From NCBI GenBank assembly GCA_016875405.1, contig VGRJ01000033.1, positions 1 to 40,964 on the forward strand: a stretch of DNA of 40,964 bases. The letters run 5' to 3'. How positions within the stretch are numbered: position 1 is the first letter of the stretch; each line of letters begins with the position of its first letter. This DNA is from Deltaproteobacteria bacterium. GTDB taxonomy: Bacteria; Myxococcota_A; Polyangia; Polyangiales; Polyangiaceae. This document shows, piece after piece, positions 1-8,907 of the stretch. The position numbers were made by a program, and so were the translations under genes. The notes below the pieces were generated by a model. The model was given only the letters and a program-made list of their open reading frames with translations. It ran no database searches and was not told where the DNA came from.

Positions 1-354
1 CCCGCCGCCACCGCCGCCACCGCCGCCGCCACCGCCGCCGCCGAAGCCGCCACGGCCGCCGCGCGGGCCACCGCCGCCACCGCCGCCGAAGCCGCCAGAG
101 CGCTCACGACGCTCCTCGGCCTCGTTCACACGAAGCGGGCGCGAGTCGAGCATCGCGCCGTTCATCTGCTCGATGGCCTTGCGCGCGCCTTCCTCGGTAC
201 CCATCGACACGAAGGCGAAACCGCGCGAGCGGCCGGTTTCGCGGTCAAGGATGAGCTTGACTTCGGTGACCTCGCCGAACTGGGCGAAGGTGCTGTGGAG
301 GGCGTCCTCGGTGGTCTGGAAGGACAGGTTTCCAACGTACAAACGGTTGTTCAT
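1..354 (-). CDS. Glycine-rich RRM RNA-binding protein, C-terminus cut by window edge
   Basis: Small single-domain RNA-binding protein of the cyanobacterial Rbp / plant glycine-rich type, expected to bind single-stranded RNA in the cytoplasm. Reading the minus strand from the ATG at 354-352 gives an RRM with RNP2 (LYVGNL, residues 5-10) and RNP1 (RGFAFVSM, about residues 44-51), then ERRERSGG and a run of Gly codons broken by PRGGRGGFGG, an RGG-like tail. The frame is still open at base 1, so at least 118 residues are present and the stop lies outside the window. The tail is encoded by near-repetitive GCC/GGC triplets, prone to length change. No close neighbour lies upstream on this strand, so it probably has its own promoter and a long leader. 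Bacterial members are often cold- or stress-induced; here that is inference only. Confidence 0.93.
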   Translation of the reverse strand, partial: MNNRLYVGNLSFQTTEDALHSTFAQFGEVTEVKLILDRETGRSRGFAFVSMGTEEGARKAIEQMNGAMLDSRPLRVNEAEERRERSGGFGGGGGGGPRGGRGGFGGGGGGGGGGGGGG

Positions 355-465
355 CTCTGCTATCTCGGACTCGGCCTGGTTGCGCCGCGGGCGCGTGGAC
401 TTTCCTTCACTCGACGGGCCGTATCATTCGGGCGATGGTGTGGCAGCGGACAGCCGTGCCGTGAG

Positions 466-485
466 CGTTGCCTGGGAGCGCAACG
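466..485 (-). promoter_or_regulatory. Hairpin in the leader of the RRM gene
   Basis: CGTTGC (466-471) and GCAACG (480-485) form a perfect 6-bp stem with an 8-base loop, about 110 bases before the RRM start codon. It would lie in the mRNA leader if transcription starts near 543. No function is shown by the sequence. Confidence 0.25.
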
Positions 486-548
486 GTCAACCCCGCAGTC
501 GAAGCCGAGATGCAGAATCGAGACCGAGGACCAGTAACGAACTTTTGT

Positions 549-577
549 AGCCTATCCTGATTCAACGGCCTTGGCAA
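549..577 (-). promoter_or_regulatory. Possible promoter for the RRM gene
   Basis: Read on the minus strand, TTGCCA (577-572, five of six matches to TTGACA) is followed after 17 bases by TAGGCT (554-549, three of six to TATAAT), in the most AT-rich patch of the gap. It would give a leader of about 190 nt. The -10 match is weak, so this is tentative. Confidence 0.25.
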
Positions 578-674
578 TCTGCCCAAGCGTGCTAGCGGGT
601 GTGTGTCCGGCCGAGCGGGTCGCGGAGGGCGCGGAGGGCTCTGTCCGGCTCGATCCCGCGGGCCCCGACGCTCC

Positions 675-2549
675 TCAACCCGGACCACGGCGGGCGCGAG
701 CGAAGGACAGCAGCTCGGCGCGCCGAACTCCGAGCTCCTCGGCGATCGCCACCGGGTCTCCGTGGTCGCCGTAGCGCAGGGCCGCGTACGCGAGGAGGGT
801 CTGCGCGCAGTCCCGGCCGAGCTCAGGTGGCAGCCGCTCGTTCACGCGCCGAGCGAGCGACTCCAGGGTCGCGTCCTGCTCGACCGGAAGCCCCGCCCTC
901 TCGAGCGCCTCGACGAGCGCGACGAAGTTGGGGAGCGGGCCCGGCGCAGGCGCTTGCCGAGCGCCCCGACCGCGACGGCGCCCCCGCACCCAGCGCCAGA
1001 CCACCGAGAGGGCCACGACGAGGAGCGGGCTGATGAGCGCTTGGGCGAGGGTGAGTCCATCGAGCCAGACGAGGAAGTCAAACCCCAGCGCACCGAGGCC
1101 GTCGAGCACGGCAAGCGGGAGCGGGGTCCGCCTCGACTCGAGCAGCGCGCCGTCTCCGGCGGGGGTGGGATCGAAGGTCTTCCACCCGTCCAGCCAGGCC
1201 TCGACCCAAGCGTGAGCGTCCCGCTCTCGGACGATGAGGTCGCCGGTGAGCGGGTTTCGCTCGACAGCGCGATAGCCGACGACGACGCGCGCCGGGATCC
1301 CGAGCGATCGGGCGAGGAGCGCCATCGCGGCGGCGAAGTACTCGCAGTGACCTTCGCGCGAGCGGGTCAAGAACTCGAGGACCGGGTCACCGTAGGGGGA
1401 GCGCTCGAACTCAAGCGAGTAGCGGTAGTCACGCTTGAGGTGACGCACGATCGCGTCGAGCTTCGCGGCGTCGTCTCCTGCGCCTTCCGTCACGCGCCGA
1501 GCGTGGAGGAGGAGCGCGCGCGCGATCTTCTGCGGCACGCGAACGTCGTCGGGGCTCGGCTCGGAGATGGGCGCAACGCGACGCGAGCCGACGCGGTACT
1601 CGAGGCGTGCCGCGGGGTGGGCGTCGACGACCTCGAGGTTTCCGAGGGGATCGACGCGGCCAAAGCCGCTCGAGAGCGCGAGCTCACCGGCGTCGAGCGG
1701 GGCGAAGTAGCGCCGCGGCTCACCGTCGAGCCATTCGATCGTCACGCGCGGAGCGGGCCCGAGCGAGGTCGGCGTCGAGAGCGCCTCGAAGCGTGATTCG
1801 TCGCGCGACCAGCGCCCCGCATCGTAGCGCTGAAACACGAGCCCGCGGAGCAGGGTTGGCTCGCCGCGCACGCGCATCACTGCGTGTGGCGAGTCGAGGA
1901 GGCCACGCATCGAGCCGAGCCACAAGCGACCGCCGACACCAACTGCGGGAGGTCGACCCTCGACGATTCGCTGCATTGCCCAGGCGTGAGCGCCGGGCAA
2001 CGAGCAGACGAGCGCAAGCGTCGTCGCGACGCCGACGAACCCCACCACCGCGAGAGCCACCCCGTGACGCCGCACGATGAGGGCGACCGGTGCGGAGGTT
2101 CTCGAGGCGCTGCGGCGCGCCGCGAGCGCAGCGGCGACGAACGCGACGACCCCGGTCGGGTATCGCCATCCACTGTGGACTCCGCCGCACGCCATCAGCG
2201 CGAGCATCGCGAGGCCGAGCGTCGCAGGCTCGGCGCCGACCGGCGACGCGAGGTACGCCCGCCCGAGGACGACGACGAGGAGCGCGCCCGCGAACCCGGC
2301 CCACGGCGTCGGAAGCTCGTCGAGGGCGGTCGGTGCACGTGGGAGGAACGTGACGAGCAGCGAGAGGGCGGTGCCAAACGCAAGAATGGAAATAGCAACC
2401 TCGAGCGAAGGAGGCAGCGCAAGCCGCGCCCGCGAGAGCTGAGGAAACAGTAGGAGCACCGCGAACGAAGCCGCGAGCGCCACGCTCGGCCCGAGCATGC
2501 CGTAGAGGACGAGGACGACGAGCACCGGCAGAGGCGAGAGACGGCTCAT
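675..2549 (-). CDS. TgpA-like membrane transglutaminase (DUF3488 / transglutaminase core / DUF4129)
   Basis: 624-residue membrane protein. The N-terminal part (residues 1 to about 200) is a run of hydrophobic helices of the DUF3488/TgpA type. A soluble transglutaminase-like core follows with the Cys-His-Asp triad visible: GHCEYFA (Cys402), DAHAWVE (His446) and FDPTP (Asp460). A final membrane helix lies around 492-518, then an Arg-rich stretch and a cytoplasmic DUF4129-like tail. The start ATG (2549-2547) overlaps the DUF58 stop as ATGA, which fixes the start and implies translational coupling; in-frame codons further upstream lie inside the DUF58 gene. It is the last gene of a MoxR-DUF58-TgpA operon, a widespread arrangement thought to assemble or process envelope proteins. 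The natural substrate of TgpA proteins is not settled, and the sequence does not reveal it. Confidence 0.93.
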   Translation of the reverse strand: MSRLSPLPVLVVLVLYGMLGPSVALAASFAVLLLFPQLSRARLALPPSLEVAISILAFGTALSLLVTFLPRAPTALDELPTPWAGFAGALLVVVLGRAYLASPVGAEPATLGLAMLALMACGGVHSGWRYPTGVVAFVAAALAARRSASRTSAPVALIVRRHGVALAVVGFVGVATTLALVCSLPGAHAWAMQRIVEGRPPAVGVGGRLWLGSMRGLLDSPHAVMRVRGEPTLLRGLVFQRYDAGRWSRDESRFEALSTPTSLGPAPRVTIEWLDGEPRRYFAPLDAGELALSSGFGRVDPLGNLEVVDAHPAARLEYRVGSRRVAPISEPSPDDVRVPQKIARALLLHARRVTEGAGDDAAKLDAIVRHLKRDYRYSLEFERSPYGDPVLEFLTRSREGHCEYFAAAMALLARSLGIPARVVVGYRAVERNPLTGDLIVRERDAHAWVEAWLDGWKTFDPTPAGDGALLESRRTPLPLAVLDGLGALGFDFLVWLDGLTLAQALISPLLVVALSVVWRWVRGRRRGRGARQAPAPGPLPNFVALVEALERAGLPVEQDATLESLARRVNERLPPELGRDCAQTLLAYAALRYGDHGDPVAIAEELGVRRAELLSFARARRGPG

Positions 2550-3841
2550 GCTCGGACGGCCTCCCCTGCCATGATCGCGCGCGCCGACAGGACCCGCTCG
2601 GCCTCCTCGCCTGGAGCGACGCTTCGCCTGCGCGAGAGCCAACCGATGTCGTCGACCACTCGTACGACGCGAACCGCGGCGCCCGTCTGCGAGAGCACCG
2701 CCGCGAGCGCGCGAGAGCGCGTGGGGTCGCAGGTCGTGACGACGAGCACGACGGTGGCGCGCGCGAGCCACGGCCTTGTGTCGTCGTCGAGCTTCTTGAG
2801 CGGCACGAGCGGCGCGCGCGGGAGTACGGCGAGGCGATCGAGCGTCTCGTCGAGCGCCGCGCGACCACGAGGCGAGCGCATCGGGTAGACGACGCCGGCC
2901 GACGCGAGCCCGAGGTAGTCGAGATCGAGCGTCGCGGCTTGGGCCACGATTCCGGCAGTGAGCGACAAGAGCGCCTCGAAGGCCTCCTCGCTCACGAGGG
3001 CCGGATCGTAGTCGAGCACGAGCGCGAGGCGGCTCGAGGCGATCGGTCGATACTCTCGGATGTGCGGCTCGCCGAGGCGCGCCCACGTGCGATGGTGGAG
3101 CTCGCGGACGGGGTCGCCGTATCGGTAGGGGCGAACGCCGAGCAGCTCTTCATCCCCGCGCGCGTGCGCGACATGGTTTCCGATCGCCGAGGTCCCCTCG
3201 CGAGGCGTCGGCAGCTCGAGCCTCGCGACGTTTGCGATCCGGGGGACCACGAGGAAGCGCACCACCTCGCTCTCGATCGCTGGCCCGAGCGCGAGCCCCG
3301 AAGGGACGAGCCTCGACGCCTCGAAGACGTCGAGCTGATGCTCGCCCCGGGCCACGAACCGCGCCCTCGCCACGACGGATGCGCGCCCTTGGCCAGCCAC
3401 GACAGCGACCGATGGCGGCTGGGTCACCCAAGCCCCGTCCCAGGGCAAGAAGGGGTACGAGAGCCGCAGGTCATAGAGCGGATCGGAGCGCTCGTTCTCG
3501 AGCGCGAGCTCGAAGGTCACCGCCTGACCCACCGCGACCCGACGAGGCGCCCGCACCTGAAGCCGCGCGCCCTCGATGGCGAAGCTCCGCCGCGCGATGA
3601 GCACCCCGAGGGACAGACCGAGGAGCACGCTCCAGAGCACATGGATCTGCGTCGTGTCGACCGAGAGGCCGGCCGTACCGACGAAGAGCAGGAGGACGGA
3701 CAGCGCGCGACCTTCGCTGCTGAGGGCCCCGAAGAGCCACCCGAGGGGCGCGAGGAGCTTCCCGAAGGCGCTCCGGCGAACGCGCTCCCGCCCATCACGG
3801 GTCGCGGGGATCAAGATGTGATTCAGCCGCGCGAGGTTCAT
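2546..3841 (-). CDS. DUF58 protein of the MoxR-TgpA operon
   Basis: 431 residues. Hydrophobic segments near residues 30-85 probably give two membrane helices. A beta-rich region follows, then the DUF58 signature around residue 225 (VRPYRYGDPVRELHH followed by a Trp-Ala-Arg), and a von Willebrand A-like C-terminal region containing ALVLDYDP and VVLVVTTCD. DUF58 proteins are membrane partners of MoxR ATPases. The start ATG (3841-3839) overlaps the MoxR stop as ATGA, and its stop overlaps the transglutaminase start in the same way, so the three products are probably made in fixed proportion. A metal-dependent adhesion site is not obvious, so I name it by family only. Confidence 0.92.
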   Translation of the reverse strand: MNLARLNHILIPATRDGRERVRRSAFGKLLAPLGWLFGALSSEGRALSVLLLFVGTAGLSVDTTQIHVLWSVLLGLSLGVLIARRSFAIEGARLQVRAPRRVAVGQAVTFELALENERSDPLYDLRLSYPFLPWDGAWVTQPPSVAVVAGQGRASVVARARFVARGEHQLDVFEASRLVPSGLALGPAIESEVVRFLVVPRIANVARLELPTPREGTSAIGNHVAHARGDEELLGVRPYRYGDPVRELHHRTWARLGEPHIREYRPIASSRLALVLDYDPALVSEEAFEALLSLTAGIVAQAATLDLDYLGLASAGVVYPMRSPRGRAALDETLDRLAVLPRAPLVPLKKLDDDTRPWLARATVVLVVTTCDPTRSRALAAVLSQTGAAVRVVRVVDDIGWLSRRRSVAPGEEAERVLSARAIMAGEAVRA

Positions 3842-4770
3842 CGTGGGACGGGGACACGCGCGACGAGCTCGGCGAGGAGGGCCGCCGTGGTGCGGCCTCC
3901 GAAGCGGCTTCCCTCGGTCGGGATTACGCGATGCGCGAGCGTCGCCTCGACGAGCGCCTGAACGTCATCGGGTGAGACGAAGGCACGCCCTTCGAGGAAG
4001 GCACGCGCCTGGCTGGCGCGGTGCAGCGCGAGCGCGCCGCGCGTCGAGACCCCGAGCGCGAGCTCTGGATGACGTCGCGTGGCCTGCACGATCTCGAGGA
4101 GATATCGCACAACGGCCTCCTTGACGGGGACCGCTCGCACCGACGCCTGCAGCGCGAGGACGGTCGCCCCGTCGAGCAGCGGCTCGAGGGAGTCGAGCGG
4201 CTCGGCGGTCCGTCGATCGGCGAGGATCTCGAGCTCGTCCTCGAGCGACGGGTGCCCGACCACGAGCCGGAAGAGGAAGCGATCGAGCTGCGCCTCGGGC
4301 AGCGGGTAGGTGCCCTGGAACTCGATTGGATTCTGCGTCGCGAGGACGAGGAAGGGCATCGGCAGCGCGTGCGGCTTGCCGTCGATGGTGACGTGTCCCT
4401 CGTTCATCGCCTCGAGAAGTGCGGCCTGCGTGCGTGGCGAGGCGCGGTTGATCTCATCGGCGAGCACGACGCTCGCGAACACCGGACCGCGATGAAACGA
4501 GAGGGTGCCGGCCTTCGGATCGAGGAGCTCGGCGCCGAGGATGTCCGAGGGCAACATGTCGGGCGTGAACTGGACGCGCGCGAACGAGACCGCGAGGACG
4601 CGCGCGAGCGCCTTCGCGAGCGTCGTCTTGCCGACCCCCGGCACGTCTTCGAGCAGCACGTGGCCACCTGCGAGCACCGCGACGAGCAACCGCTCGATCA
4701 CCTGGGGCTTTCCGCGGATCACGCGCCCGAGGGCCGACTGGGCTGCACTCAACGCGGCTCGGGCGTGCAC
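3838..4770 (-). CDS. MoxR-family AAA+ ATPase
   Basis: 310 residues, normal length for MoxR. Walker A is GVGKTT within EDVPGVGKTTLAK (about 41-53), Walker B is VLADEINRA (102-110), sensor 1 is LATQNPIEFQG (from about 143), and the C-terminal lid ends at residue 310. MoxR ATPases act as chaperone-like remodelling machines on metal-binding or vWA-domain clients. Here the client is probably the DUF58 protein encoded immediately downstream with an ATGA overlap. The start chosen is GTG at 4770-4768, nine bases after the stop of the hydrolase gene; no strong ribosome binding site is visible, which fits coupling to the upstream gene. Confidence 0.95.
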   Translation of the reverse strand: MHARAALSAAQSALGRVIRGKPQVIERLLVAVLAGGHVLLEDVPGVGKTTLAKALARVLAVSFARVQFTPDMLPSDILGAELLDPKAGTLSFHRGPVFASVVLADEINRASPRTQAALLEAMNEGHVTIDGKPHALPMPFLVLATQNPIEFQGTYPLPEAQLDRFLFRLVVGHPSLEDELEILADRRTAEPLDSLEPLLDGATVLALQASVRAVPVKEAVVRYLLEIVQATRRHPELALGVSTRGALALHRASQARAFLEGRAFVSPDDVQALVEATLAHRVIPTEGSRFGGRTTAALLAELVARVPVPR

Positions 4771-4779
4771 GCGTCGACG

Positions 4780-5745
4780 CTAGCACGCGCCTAAGTGGGG
4801 CGTGGGAACAGCGGGGCGTGGGAACAGCGGCTCGAGCCAGGCGGCGAGATCCGTGAGGACGTCGGCGCGGTTGGTCTCTTTCAAGATCTCGTGTCGGCCG
4901 CCCGGGTAGAGCCGCTCGGTGACGCGACGGAGCCCGGCCGACCGGTAGCTCTCGACCAGCCGACGGACGCCCTGGCCCATGTCGCCGACCGGGTCCTGTT
5001 CGCCGGCGACCGCGTAGATGGGCAGGTCCTTCGGGATGCGCGCAAGGTTGTCGGGGCGCGTGAGCGTCGGTAGCGCATCGAGAAAATCGACCCACGTCTG
5101 CACCGACACCATGAAGCCACACAGCGGGTCGGCGACGTACGCATCGACGACGGCCTCATCGCGCGAGATCCAATCAAACGCCGTTCGATTCGGTCGGAAG
5201 CGCGCGTTGAAGTCCTCGAACGAGAGCTTGTTCAAGAGCGTGCTGCGACCGCGACGGCCGAGCCGCGCGCGCTCGAGTCGGGCCACGCCGCGACCGGCCT
5301 GCGCGAGAAGCGGTGGCCGGCCGTTCGACGCGACGAGCACGACGGCGACCACGTCCTCTGGGTGCGCGAACGCAAGGTTCTGCGACATGAACGAGCCCAT
5401 CGAGTGCCCGACCAGCGCCACGCCGAGGCCAGGGTGCTCGCGAGCCGCGAGGCGATTCACACGGTGGAGATCCTCGACGGCTTTGGCGAAGGCGTCCTCG
5501 TCCGCCATGTGCCCGGGCTCCTCGCCCGGCCGCATGCTGCGCCCGTGCCCGCGGTGATCGTGCGCAACGACGAGGTAGCCACGCGCCGCGAGAAACTCGG
5601 CGACCTCCGCGTACCGGAGCGCATGCTCAGCCATACCATGGGCGATCTGCACGATGCCGCGCGGCGCGTCGGACGGCTCCCAGCGGTAGCCGCGAAGGAC
5701 GAGGCCGTCCGCCGCGGTGAGCTCGAAGGTCTTGGGCTCGGACAT
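4780..5745 (-). CDS. Alpha/beta hydrolase, monoacylglycerol-lipase-like (Hydrolase_4)
   Basis: 321 residues from the ATG at 5745-5743. It has the oxyanion-side motif HGMAEH (36-41), the HDHRGHGRS segment (62-70), the nucleophile elbow GHSMG with Ser115, a likely acid in GEQDPVGD and a catalytic His in GGRHEILKE near the C-terminus. This is the layout of monoacylglycerol lipases and lysophospholipases of the serine-aminopeptidase-S33-like group. No signal peptide is visible, so it is probably cytoplasmic. It lies nine bases upstream of MoxR on the same strand and may lead that operon, which would tie lipid turnover to envelope processing; that link is inference. A longer in-frame reading upstream is Arg-rich and not protein-like, so I rejected it. 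Confidence 0.9.
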   Translation of the reverse strand: MSEPKTFELTAADGLVLRGYRWEPSDAPRGIVQIAHGMAEHALRYAEVAEFLAARGYLVVAHDHRGHGRSMRPGEEPGHMADEDAFAKAVEDLHRVNRLAAREHPGLGVALVGHSMGSFMSQNLAFAHPEDVVAVVLVASNGRPPLLAQAGRGVARLERARLGRRGRSTLLNKLSFEDFNARFRPNRTAFDWISRDEAVVDAYVADPLCGFMVSVQTWVDFLDALPTLTRPDNLARIPKDLPIYAVAGEQDPVGDMGQGVRRLVESYRSAGLRRVTERLYPGGRHEILKETNRADVLTDLAAWLEPLFPRPAVPTPHLGAC

Positions 5746-5836
5746 GCGAGCGACGCGTAGCGCCGCCTCGCCGCGGCGTCCACGCCGCCGTCGCGGATCG
5801 TCAGCCGCCGACGCGCTCCCGTGGCGCTTCCACCTC

Positions 5837-5843
5837 GGAGGGG
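5837..5843 (+). promoter_or_regulatory. Ribosome binding site deciding the GTG start of the PLP enzyme
   Basis: GGAGGGG lies 12 bases before the GTG at 5856. It supports that start for the downstream PLP-dependent enzyme and lies in the 110-bp divergent gap shared with the hydrolase gene. Confidence 0.5.
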
Positions 5844-5855
5844 TAGAGTCCTCTC

Positions 5856-7043
5856 GTGAACGCGCTCCCTCGGACGTCGGAGTCGAGCCTCGTCGTGACC
5901 ACGTCGCGTCGCCCCGTCTTCGACCTCGCACCGAGGCTCGCAGCGGCGGTACCGTTCGTGCCGCTCGCCGACCTGCCGACGCCGATCGTGCGCCTCGCCT
6001 CGCTCGAGCGCGCCCTCGGCGCCGGCGGCGAGCTCTTCCAGAAGTGCGACGACCGCACGTCTTCGGTCTACGGCGGCAACAAGGTCCGCACGCTCGAGGT
6101 GCTGCTCGGTGGCGCGCTCCGGCGCGAGGCGACGCATGTGTACGCGACCGGCGCCTTCGGCTCGAACCACGCGACGGCCACGGCGCTCCACGCGCCGCGC
6201 GTCGGCCTGTCCCCGGGTGCGATCCTCTACCCGCAGCCGGAGAGCGCCTCGTCGCGCGACAACCTGCGGGTCGTCCTGTCGCACGCCGGGCCGAACGTCC
6301 GCACGCTCCCCCATTGGTCCGCGCTCCCGCTCGGGGTCTTCATGGAGGCGCGCGCGGCCAAGGCTCGGGGCGAGCGGGCGGTCATCATGTGGCCGGGCGG
6401 CGCAACACCCCTCGGCGCGCTCGGCTACGTCTCGGCCGGGCTCGAGCTCGCCGAGCAAGTCGCACGCGGCGAGCTGCCGCGCCCCGCTCGCGTGGTAGTC
6501 CCCGTCGGTTCGAACTGCACGACCGCGGGCCTCCTCGTCGGGCTCGCGCTCGCGACCCAGCGCGGCCTCGGATTCACGGCCGGCGGGCTGCCGCGGCCGC
6601 CCCGCGTCGTCGCAGTTCGCGTGACGCCGTGGCCCATCACCACTCGAGGGCGCATCGTGGGGCTCGCACAACGGACCTCGGAGCTCCTCGCAGAGCTTGC
6701 AGCCGACGCCTCACTCGCGGTCGAGGCTCGCGCGCTCCACGCCATGCTGGAGCTCGAGCCGCGGGAGCTCGGCCCCGGCTACGGCTACGGCACGAGACGC
6801 GGTCGCGAGGCCGCGGACCTGTGGCGCGCTCACGAAGGGGCGCCGCTCGAGCTCACCTACAGCGCCAAAGCCGCGGCCGCCGCCCTCGGGCGCATGCGGG
6901 AGCGGGCCCAAGGACCGACGCTGTATTGGGCAACGAAGTCGAGCGCGCCGCTCCCATTGACTTCTGTCAATCATGCGCCGGGCGCCCACCCACGGGTGAC
7001 TCGCTGGCTCGAGCGAGCGGCCGCCGCGGAGCAAGGCTCGTGA
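5856..7043 (+). CDS. PLP-dependent enzyme, ACC deaminase / D-cysteine desulfhydrase-like
   Basis: 395 residues of the tryptophan-synthase-beta fold (fold type II). The PLP lysine is Lys76 in YGGNKVRTLE. GSNHATATAL carries the conserved Ser-Asn-His seen in ACC deaminase and D-cysteine desulfhydrase, and GSNCTTAGLLVG (about 217-228) is the phosphate-binding loop. The protein is longer than typical D-cysteine desulfhydrases (about 330), with extra sequence in the second half. The likely reaction is PLP-dependent elimination or deamination of a small amino acid; the exact substrate cannot be read from the sequence. The start is a GTG at 5856 with a clear ribosome binding site. It is followed after 61 bases by a gamma-glutamyltransferase, suggesting possible linked use of sulfur-containing amino acids, which is inference. 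Confidence 0.85.
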   Translation: MNALPRTSESSLVVTTSRRPVFDLAPRLAAAVPFVPLADLPTPIVRLASLERALGAGGELFQKCDDRTSSVYGGNKVRTLEVLLGGALRREATHVYATGAFGSNHATATALHAPRVGLSPGAILYPQPESASSRDNLRVVLSHAGPNVRTLPHWSALPLGVFMEARAAKARGERAVIMWPGGATPLGALGYVSAGLELAEQVARGELPRPARVVVPVGSNCTTAGLLVGLALATQRGLGFTAGGLPRPPRVVAVRVTPWPITTRGRIVGLAQRTSELLAELAADASLAVEARALHAMLELEPRELGPGYGYGTRRGREAADLWRAHEGAPLELTYSAKAAAAALGRMRERAQGPTLYWATKSSAPLPLTSVNHAPGAHPRVTRWLERAAAAEQGS

Positions 7044-7104
7044 GTGGGCGCGTCCGCCTCGAGCCTCCTCCGCGTCCTTCCAAAGCCGTTGTAGCGTGCG
7101 CGCC

Positions 7105-8907
7105 ATGCCCTCACCCGGTCCGTTCGGCACGTCGCTCGCCCACCTCGCGCGGCACGGGCTCGTCACGCTCGCGCTGCTCGCCGGGTGCCATCGTCGCGGG
7201 CTCGACGAGCCCCCCTCGGCCGCGCCGGCAGCCTACCTCGAGCCCCGCGCCGCTCGGGCGCGCCCGAGCGGCGCGGACGACCTGCCTCGGCTAGCCCTCG
7301 GAGCGCGCGGCGCGGTGGCTTCGCAGGAGCGCCTCGCGACGGAGGTGGGCCTCGCGACGCTGCGTCGTGGCGGCAACGCGATCGATGCGGCGATCGCCGT
7401 CGGCTTCGCGCTCGCGACGACCCACGCGCCCGCCGGCAACCTCGGCGGAGGCGGCTTCATGCTGGTGCAGCTCGCCGACGGCCGAAGCGTCGCGTTCGAT
7501 TTCCGCGAGACTGCGCCCGGCGCCGCGACGCGCGACATGTACCTCGATCCGAAGGGAAGCCCGACGAAGGACAGCGTGGAAGGCCCCCGCGCCGCCGGGA
7601 TCCCAGGCACGGTGTCGGGCTTTCACTTGGCGCACCACCGCTTCGGGTCCCTCCCGTGGCACACGCTCGTTGCCCCCGCGCTCGCCCTCGCGGAAGAACA
7701 CGAGGTCGATGCCTTCGAGGCGAAGAACCTCGAGCGGGGTCGGGCGGCGATGCGCGCCGCTGGCTTCGAAGCGAGCGCGCAGGTGTACGAGCGCCCCGAC
7801 GGGAGCGCCTTCGTCGCGGGCGATCGCTGGCGTCAACCCGAGCTCGCCGCGACGCTGCGCGAGATCGCCGCCGAGCCCGCCGCCTTTTACCAGGGCGCGC
7901 TCGCGAAGCGGCTCGTCGACGGCGTGCGCGCCGCAGGCGGACTCTGGACGATGGGCGACCTGGCCGGCTACCGAACGATCGAGCGCGAGCCGACGCGTTT
8001 TGCCTACCGCGGATACGACCTCGTGACCATGCCGCTCCCGTCCGCGGGTGGCATCGTGCTGCGCCAGATGCTCGTGGGCTGCGAGTCGCTCGAGATGTCG
8101 CGCTTCGCGTGGCACAGCGTCGACGAGCTGCACCTCTACGCCGAGGTGGCGCGTCGGGCGTACGCCGATCGCAACACGCTCCTCGGGGATCCCGCGTTCG
8201 TCGACGCGCCAGTCGCAGCCCTCACCGACGAGGCTTACATCCGCCGTCGGATGAGCGACGTCGACCTCACCCACGCCACGCCCTCCAGCCGCGTCGCGCC
8301 TGGCCTTGCCCCGCGGGCCGAGTCGCACGACACGACGCACTACTCGGTCATCGACGAGCGAGGCAACGCGGTCGCGACGACCTACACGCTGAACGCCTCG
8401 TTCGGCGCGAAGTTCGTCGTGCCGGGGACGGGCGTCCTCCTCAACGACGAGATGGACGACTTCGCGGTGAAGCCCGGCGCCGCGAATCTCTACGGACTGG
8501 TGCAAGGGGAGCCGAACGCCATCGCGCCGGGGAAGCGGATGCTGAGCAGCATGACGCCGACGATCGTCGTGAAGGGCGGTGACGTGCGCGCCGTGCTCGG
8601 CTCGCCGGGTGGGCCGACGATCACGACCACGGTGGTCCAGCTCGCGCGCGCGCTCATCGACTACGGACAGCCGCTCGACGTCGCGGTCGCCGCGCCTCGC
8701 CTTCATCACCAGTGGCTGCCCGACGCGATTGTCGCCGAGCGCGCCATGCCGACCTCGCTCCTCGACGGGCTCCGCGCCCGCGGACACGCCCTCGAGCTGC
8801 GCGAGCGCATCGGCAACGCCAACGTCATCGAGGTCGATCCCGCGACGCGTGGCTTCCGCGCGGTCGCCGACGTGGCGCGTGGCGGAGCGGCGGCGGCGGC
8901 GTACTGA
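7105..8907 (+). CDS. ggt: Gamma-glutamyltransferase, predicted lipoprotein
   Basis: 600 residues from the ATG at 7105; a GTG at 7096 in the same frame is possible. The N-terminus has a signal peptide ending in the lipobox LLAGC, so the protein is probably anchored in the outer or inner membrane facing the periplasm. The proenzyme is expected to cut itself before the first Thr of DTTHYSVID (Thr410 from this start), giving large and small subunits. The small subunit shows the family blocks YTLNASFG, NDEMDDFAVKPG, LSSMTPTIV, GSPGGP and LHHQWLPD. It would hydrolyse or transfer the gamma-glutamyl group of glutathione and related peptides. It lies downstream of the PLP enzyme on the same strand and converges with the SMUG1 gene. 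Confidence 0.95.
   Translation: MPSPGPFGTSLAHLARHGLVTLALLAGCHRRGLDEPPSAAPAAYLEPRAARARPSGADDLPRLALGARGAVASQERLATEVGLATLRRGGNAIDAAIAVGFALATTHAPAGNLGGGGFMLVQLADGRSVAFDFRETAPGAATRDMYLDPKGSPTKDSVEGPRAAGIPGTVSGFHLAHHRFGSLPWHTLVAPALALAEEHEVDAFEAKNLERGRAAMRAAGFEASAQVYERPDGSAFVAGDRWRQPELAATLREIAAEPAAFYQGALAKRLVDGVRAAGGLWTMGDLAGYRTIEREPTRFAYRGYDLVTMPLPSAGGIVLRQMLVGCESLEMSRFAWHSVDELHLYAEVARRAYADRNTLLGDPAFVDAPVAALTDEAYIRRRMSDVDLTHATPSSRVAPGLAPRAESHDTTHYSVIDERGNAVATTYTLNASFGAKFVVPGTGVLLNDEMDDFAVKPGAANLYGLVQGEPNAIAPGKRMLSSMTPTIVVKGGDVRAVLGSPGGPTITTTVVQLARALIDYGQPLDVAVAAPRLHHQWLPDAIVAERAMPTSLLDGLRARGHALELRERIGNANVIEVDPATRGFRAVADVARGGAAAAAY

Larger units (their letters stand above)
355..674. other. Non-coding gap upstream of the RRM gene
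   Basis: About 320 bases without a convincing gene; the short reading frames here have no recognisable domain. The right end lies just past the stop of the transglutaminase gene. The left part would be the leader of the RRM gene. On the minus strand there is a possible promoter near 549-577 and a 6-bp hairpin at 466-485. I see no tRNA-like cloverleaf and no run of T that would mark an intrinsic terminator. Confidence 0.5.

Noticed and set aside
603-1796. Long plus-strand open frame (397 codons) opposite the transglutaminase
   Set aside because: It is a high-GC shadow frame: very Arg/Glu/Ala-rich, no domain, and the opposite frame is a clear transglutaminase with its catalytic triad.
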